This document shows, piece by piece, positions 6,713-9,667 of a stretch of DNA of 9,667 bases (within the stretch, counting starts at the first letter, position 1; the number at the start of each line of letters is the position of its first letter). Both the position numbers and the translations under genes were made by a program. This stretch comes from Deltaproteobacteria bacterium. Its GTDB lineage: Bacteria; Desulfobacterota; Dissulfuribacteria; Dissulfuribacterales; UBA3076. The DNA lies in assembly GCA_027004315.1 (NCBI GenBank), contig JALTHV010000184.1:1-9667 (forward strand). The letters are read 5' to 3'. The notes beneath the pieces are model-generated. The model did not search any database and was not told the origin of the DNA. It was given only the letters and a program-made list of their open reading frames with translations.

Positions 6713-6855
6713 TTCTCAATAAGTTGGTACAGTGTTCCCCCCTCACCCAAACCCTCTCCCCTGGGGGAGAGGGCAGGGTGAGGGGGCGAGAGCATGTTGG
6801 GAAAAGAAGCACCCTGTGATCGGTTACCAAAATAGGAGCCCCAACTTATTGAGAA
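6713..6855. mobile_element. Repeat with 15-bp terminal inverted repeats and a central C/G-rich palindrome (second MITE type)
   Basis: TTCTCAATAAGTTGG at 6713-6727 is repeated in perfect inverted form at 6841-6855, bounding 143 bases. Inside is the palindrome at 6738-6786. Next to it is an arm containing GAGCATGTTGGG and a CGGTTAC end, which read in reverse begins GTAACCGATCACAGGG. The architecture resembles a miniature transposable element carrying a REP-like hairpin. I could not find a flanking target duplication, so mobility is inferred from the terminal inverted repeats and from partial relatives at 1155-1376 and 3806-3854. It occupies over half of the divergent ftsE/pilT spacer (6654-6919). 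There is no coding content. Confidence 0.7.
6738..6786. repeat. REP-like palindrome, two-tier stem (CCCCCTCACCC / CCCTCTCCCC)
   Basis: CCCCCTCACCC at 6738-6748 pairs with GGGTGAGGGGG at 6776-6786. CCCTCTCCCC at 6752-6761 pairs with GGGGAGAGGG at 6764-6773, around a two-base tip. The tiers are separated by three bases on one side and two on the other, giving 21 paired bases. Palindromes of the form CCCTCACCC-n-CCCTCTCCC occur widely in bacterial genomes as intergenic repeats. In RNA or single-stranded DNA this would be a very stable hairpin upstream of pilT. Confidence 0.8.
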
Positions 6856-6919
6856 GTTACATTTAAGACAGGCAGATCGTAAGCGATCACAGTAAATCAG
6901 CAGGAGATATATATTAGAT

Positions 6920-8005
6920 ATGGCCAAGATAGATGCCTTCTTTAAACTTTTGCATAATCAAGGGGCTTCGGATCTTCACCTGGTATCTGGCGTTCCTCCC
7001 ATGCTACGTATTAGAGGAGACCTTCAACGGATAAAATATAAGGTCTTGGAAAACGATGAGTTGAAAGCAATGCTCTATGAAATTGCACCTGAAGAAAAGA
7101 TCAAGACCTTTGAGGAGACCGGAGATATCGATTTTGGCTATGAAATCCCAGGACTTGCCAGATATAGGGCCAACTTTTTTATGCAAAAGGACGGTATTGC
7201 TGCCGTATTCAGGGAGATCCCCAGTAAGATCCTGACTGCCGAGCAGCTCGGCCTTCCGAATGTCATGACCAAGCTGGCCATGCTACCCAGGGGACTGGTC
7301 CTGGTCACAGGGCCTACTGGAAGTGGAAAATCCACTACCCTGGCCGCCATTATAGATCATGCCAACAGAAATCGTAAAGACCATATCATTACTGTGGAGG
7401 ACCCGATAGAGTTTGTCCACGAGAGCAAGAGATGTCTGGTAAGTCACAGAGAGGTGGGAACTCATACCAAGTCCTTTAGTGCAGCACTGAGAGGTGCCCT
7501 CCGTGAGGACCCTGACATAATCCTGGTAGGTGAGCTGAGGGATCTGGAGACCATTTCTCTCGCCATTGAGGCGGCCATGACAGGTCACCTGGTCATGGGG
7601 ACCCTGCACACTATCAGTGCAGCAAAGACTGTTGATAGAGTTGTTGAGATCTTTCCGACCCAGCAGCAGCCCCAGGTCCGGTCGACTCTGGCCGATGCCT
7701 TGAGGGCAGTGATATCACAGACCATGTTCAAACGGATTGACGTAAAGGGGAGGTGCGTGGCCTTTGAGATCTTGATTGCCACTCCGGCAGTAAGAAATCT
7801 CATCCGAGAGGGAAAGACCTATCAGATTCCATCGTCCATGCAGACAGGCAAGAAGTTCGGGATGCAGACCCTGGACGATGCCATAATGGAGCTGCTGCAA
7901 AAAAAATGGATAGACCCGGATGAGGCCTACAGCAAGTGCGTAAACAAGGCGATGTTTAAGCCCTTTACCAGGAATGCGCCCGTAGATTTTACAGAGGTAG
8001 GTTGA
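6920..8005 (+). CDS. pilT: Type IV pilus retraction ATPase PilT
   Basis: A 361-residue hexameric secretion-type ATPase that powers pilus retraction and twitching motility from the inner-membrane base of the machine. The N-terminal PAS-like region starts with QGASDLHLVSG (14-24). The ATPase core shows Walker A GPTGSGKS (131-138), Asp box ITVEDPIEFVH (157-167), GALREDPDIILVGELRD with Walker B (192-208, Glu205), and His box GHLVMGTLH (222-230). PilT-specific SAAKTVDR (233-240) and AVRNLIREGK (290-299, the AIRNLIRE motif needed for retraction) are present, so PilT rather than PilB is secure. The ATG at 6920 follows AGGAG at 6902-6906, a slightly long spacing. The stop at 8003-8005 touches the target duplication of MITE copy B. 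Before that insertion the next gene would have started one base after this stop. Confidence 0.96.
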   Translation: MAKIDAFFKLLHNQGASDLHLVSGVPPMLRIRGDLQRIKYKVLENDELKAMLYEIAPEEKIKTFEETGDIDFGYEIPGLARYRANFFMQKDGIAAVFREIPSKILTAEQLGLPNVMTKLAMLPRGLVLVTGPTGSGKSTTLAAIIDHANRNRKDHIITVEDPIEFVHESKRCLVSHREVGTHTKSFSAALRGALREDPDIILVGELRDLETISLAIEAAMTGHLVMGTLHTISAAKTVDRVVEIFPTQQQPQVRSTLADALRAVISQTMFKRIDVKGRCVAFEILIATPAVRNLIREGKTYQIPSSMQTGKKFGMQTLDDAIMELLQKKWIDPDEAYSKCVNKAMFKPFTRNAPVDFTEVG

Positions 8006-8006
8006 G

Positions 8007-8045
8007 ATGAAGGTACCCGTTCACATTCCCCCCGGCCAGCGGTAG
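8007..8045 (+). other. Relic start codon of the second ATPase gene, now a 12-codon reading frame into MITE copy B
   Basis: The ATG at 8007-8009 lies in the left copy of the AGATGAAG target duplication, one base after the pilT TGA (TGAGATG), with AGAGGTAGG just upstream as ribosome binding site. It now reads MKVPVHIPPGQR and stops at 8043-8045 inside the left arm of the element. It is the original start of the downstream gene, orphaned by insertion. Whether it is still translated is unknown, but the signals for initiation remain in place. Confidence 0.6.
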
Positions 8046-8185
8046 CCTTTTGAAGTGTTTCAGGAGCATCGCTTGATGCACAAAATCAGGGCACTCTGCC
8101 TATTAATTCGCACTGAAACCCTTCAAAAGGCTACCGCCGGCCGGGGACATGAACGGTTACAACAGGAGGAGGTGTGAACGGTTAC
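8013..8185 (+). mobile_element. IS66-type MITE, copy B (173 bp), with target duplication AGATGAAG
   Basis: The element starts GTACCCGTTCACATTCC and ends GGTGTGAACGGTTAC. It is flanked by exact 8-bp duplications AGATGAAG at 8005-8012 and 8186-8193; neighbouring bases differ on both sides, so the duplication length is certain. Inner arms (about 8032-8063 and 8113-8144) pair closely. The right end carries two tandem copies of TGAACGGTTAC (8150-8160 and 8175-8185) separated by AACAGGAGGAGGTG, whereas the left end has one. The fourth base of the left end is changed (GTAC for GTAA), which may weaken mobility. It sits between pilT and the second ATPase gene, in the same orientation as copies A and C, about 90% identical to A by eye. 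Confidence 0.9.
8164..8174 (+). promoter_or_regulatory. Element-derived ribosome binding site candidate for the second ATPase
   Basis: AGGAGGAGGTG lies in the right end of MITE copy B, with about 13-15 bases to the ATG at 8188. It is the only strong Shine-Dalgarno match upstream of that start and is supplied entirely by the element. The equivalent positions are AGGGGGG in copy A and AGGAGGGGG in copy C, so copy B is the closest to consensus. The spacing is longer than the usual optimum. Confidence 0.5.
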
Positions 8186-8187
8186 AG

Positions 8188-9363
8188 ATGAAGAGGGCAG
8201 ATTTTGATAATATATTATCCACAATGCTTGATGCCCATCCCAGGATATCTGATCTGAATTTTACAGTCGGCCGTCCCTGTCAGATAGCAGCAGATGGTAA
8301 ACTCCAGCCCGTTTTTATGGATTTTGCTACTAATCTATTGACCCCTTTTCAGACAGAGCAGCTTGCCCTGACGTTAATAAATGATGATAGGCGACTATTG
8401 GGTGAGCTTTTTCGCCATGGTTCATGTGACTTTTCCTACAGTATGCTTGATGGCCCGAGGTTTCGTGTAAACGTATTTTCGCAGATAGATGCCTACAGCA
8501 TTGTAATGCGCAGGCTGGAAAGCGAAGTCCCTGCTATTGACAAGCTGGGACTGCCAGAGTGCTTCAAGGAAATGGCCAAAGAACAGAACGGGATAATATT
8601 ATTCACCGGTGCCACTGGTACTGGCAAGACCACATCACTTGCTGCCATCTTAGATGAGATTAATCGGAGTAAGCACCTCCATGTAATTACACTGGAGGAT
8701 CCTGTTGAATATGTCCATCCCCATAAAAAGGCCACCTTCAATCAGAGGGAACTTGGCAAGAACTTTGACACCTTTGCCAACGGATTGAGAGCGGCCCTGC
8801 GTCAGGCACCACACGTAATACTGGTGGGAGAGATCCGTGATAGAGAGACTATGGATGTCGCTCTCAATGCAGCAGAGACAGGCCACCTTGTATTCAGTAC
8901 TCTCCACACAGTAAGTGCCGGTCAAACCATCAATCGTATCTTAGGGCTATATACCATAGAGGAAGAACGTCAAGTGAGATTCCGCCTGGCGGATTCACTG
9001 CGTTGGGTGGTAGGGCAGAGATTGTTGCCCAAGATACAGGGAGGCAGGATAGCCATTTTTGAGATCATGCATAATAATATCCGTGTCAAGGACTCTGTTA
9101 TAAACGGAGAGAGGGAAGGAAAGACCTTTTACGATATCATGGAAAATGGCCAGGCATATAGTATGCAGACCTTTGACCAACATATTATTCGACTCTTCAG
9201 ACAGGGGCTGATTGACGAAGAAACCTCTTTGGCATATGCTACCAGTCGGGCAAAGGTACGCCATGGAGTAGATCAGATCAAGAGTCAAAGAGGCGAAAAG
9301 ACCTCTGATATTGATGGATTGAGCATTGATTTGGACTGGGATCGTAGGGAGGGACATTTATAA
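8188..9363 (+). CDS. Second PilT/PilU-family type IV pilus ATPase
   Basis: A 391-residue paralogue of the upstream PilT. Walker A GATGTGKT lies at 141-148, Asp box ITLEDPVEYVH at 167-177, Walker B ILVGEIRD at 211-218 and His box GHLVFSTLH at 232-240. It differs from PilT in having RQAPH where PilT has REDPD, no AIRNLIRE motif, and a charged tail (about 355-391) beyond the ATPase core. These differences fit an accessory retraction motor of PilU or PilT2 type, probably acting with PilT; the exact class is not settled by eye. I chose the ATG at 8188, the duplicated target copy, because MKRADFDNIL is what followed the ancestral start. An in-frame ATG at 8149 inside the element would add 13 element-encoded residues. 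The insertion broke what was a one-base junction with pilT. Confidence 0.92.
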   Translation: MKRADFDNILSTMLDAHPRISDLNFTVGRPCQIAADGKLQPVFMDFATNLLTPFQTEQLALTLINDDRRLLGELFRHGSCDFSYSMLDGPRFRVNVFSQIDAYSIVMRRLESEVPAIDKLGLPECFKEMAKEQNGIILFTGATGTGKTTSLAAILDEINRSKHLHVITLEDPVEYVHPHKKATFNQRELGKNFDTFANGLRAALRQAPHVILVGEIRDRETMDVALNAAETGHLVFSTLHTVSAGQTINRILGLYTIEEERQVRFRLADSLRWVVGQRLLPKIQGGRIAIFEIMHNNIRVKDSVINGEREGKTFYDIMENGQAYSMQTFDQHIIRLFRQGLIDEETSLAYATSRAKVRHGVDQIKSQRGEKTSDIDGLSIDLDWDRREGHL

Positions 9364-9421
9364 GACTGTAAAATATTATACGACATCATGCTTTGGTGCC
9401 GTGCAGTACCTTGGATGCAGG

Positions 9422-9590
9422 GTAACCGTTTACATTCCCGGCCAGCGTTAGCCTTTTGAAGGGTTTCAGGAGCATCGCTTGATGCACAAGATCAGGGCAC
9501 CCTGCCTATTAATCCGCACTGAAACCCTTCAAAATGCTACCGCTGGCCGGGGACGTTGACGTTGCAACAGGAGGGGGTGTGAACGGTTAC
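9422..9590 (+). mobile_element. IS66-type MITE, copy C (169 bp), with target duplication GATGCAGG
   Basis: The element starts GTAACCGTTTACATTCC and ends GGTGTGAACGGTTAC. It is flanked by exact 8-bp duplications GATGCAGG at 9414-9421 and 9591-9598, with non-matching bases beyond. Inner arms lie at about 9438-9469 and 9519-9550, with the conserved core between them. It is shorter than copy B through loss of three C residues near the left end and one G near the right. It separates the second pilus ATPase gene from the zinc-ribbon gene. The right duplication plus the following AGG recreates the AGGAGG ribosome binding site of that gene, so the start signals downstream are intact. Confidence 0.9.
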
Positions 9591-9607
9591 GATGCAGGAG
9601 GCAATAA

Positions 9608-9667
9608 GTGGAGGTAGTCTGTAAAAACTGTGGCAGGCATTACAAGATAGCTGACGACAAGCTGCCA
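9608..9667 (+). CDS. N-terminal fragment of an MJ0042-type zinc-ribbon protein
   Basis: Twenty codons from a GTG at 9608 to the right edge read MEVVCKNCGRHYKIADDKLP. The pattern V-x-C-x-x-C-G-x-x-Y-x-I-x-D-x-K-L-P is that of the small zinc-ribbon module found at the N-terminus of many deltaproteobacterial proteins, often ahead of membrane or disordered regions. The Cys pair at residues 5 and 8 is the first half of the metal site; the second half lies outside the window. AGGAGG at 9596-9601 sits six bases before the GTG, which decides the start. An ATG at 9592 opens only ten codons in another frame. Its place after two pilus ATPase genes is suggestive, but no function can be assigned. Confidence 0.75.
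   Translation, partial: MEVVCKNCGRHYKIADDKLP

Noticed and set aside
6654..6830. A 59-codon N-terminal extension of ftsE starting at 6830
   Set aside because: The extra codons translate the 6713-6855 repeat and its palindrome, match nothing in the FtsE family, and the ABC domain begins directly after the ATG at 6653.
6878..6891. GATCG-TAAG-CGATC hairpin upstream of pilT as an operator or riboswitch
   Set aside because: A five-base stem is too small to support a claim without conservation data.
1181..9590. The repeated units as a CRISPR array or tRNA-like genes
   Set aside because: Copies are kilobases apart with individual target duplications, no regular spacers are present, and no cloverleaf or anticodon arm can be drawn.

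Overview
The window looks like a chromosomal segment of a Gram-negative bacterium, most likely a deltaproteobacterium in the broad sense (Desulfobacterota). The evidence is the cell-division/envelope gene order ftsE-ftsX-envC-ctpA-divergent polysaccharide deacetylase, two consecutive PilT-type ATPase genes, and an MJ0042-type zinc-ribbon protein starting directly after them. This placement rests on protein motifs and gene order read by eye, not on a database search. Base composition is intermediate, and AGG/AGA (Arg) and ATA (Ile) codons are used freely.

Layout. Positions 1-85 (minus) hold the first 28 codons of a gene that runs off the left edge, possibly an acyl/acetyl-CoA synthetase. A 129-bp divergent spacer leads to a DUF368 polyprenyl-phosphate translocase gene (215-1147, plus). 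A convergent spacer (1148-1479) holds one small mobile element inserted into an older repeat. From 6653 down to 1480 the minus strand carries ftsE, ftsX, envC, ctpA and a divergent polysaccharide deacetylase. The first three are translationally coupled: TAATG at ftsE/ftsX and GTGA at ftsX/envC. The ftsE/pilT divergent spacer (6654-6919) contains a second repeat type built around a C/G-rich palindrome. On the plus strand follow pilT (6920-8005), a second PilT/PilU-type ATPase gene (8188-9363) and the first 20 codons of a zinc-ribbon protein gene (9608 to the right edge).

Most genes belong to two systems. The minus-strand operon covers septal peptidoglycan splitting: FtsEX drives EnvC, which activates amidases, with a periplasmic protease and an envelope deacetylase alongside. 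DUF368 recycles the undecaprenyl-phosphate carrier that feeds wall synthesis. The plus-strand genes drive type IV pilus retraction and twitching.

The most notable content is non-coding. Three copies (169-173 bp, same orientation) of one miniature inverted-repeat element each sit between 8-bp direct repeats: CCCATTTT, AGATGAAG and GATGCAGG. Their ends begin GTAAC and finish GTTAC, as in IS66-family elements, so I read them as non-autonomous IS66-type MITEs. One landed on the pilT stop / second-ATPase start junction. It duplicated the start codon, separated two formerly overlapping translation signals, and placed its own purine-rich end where the ribosome binding site must be. Another lies inside a second repeat whose unoccupied relative is present elsewhere in this window. 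A degenerate relative of that second repeat lies between envC and ctpA.
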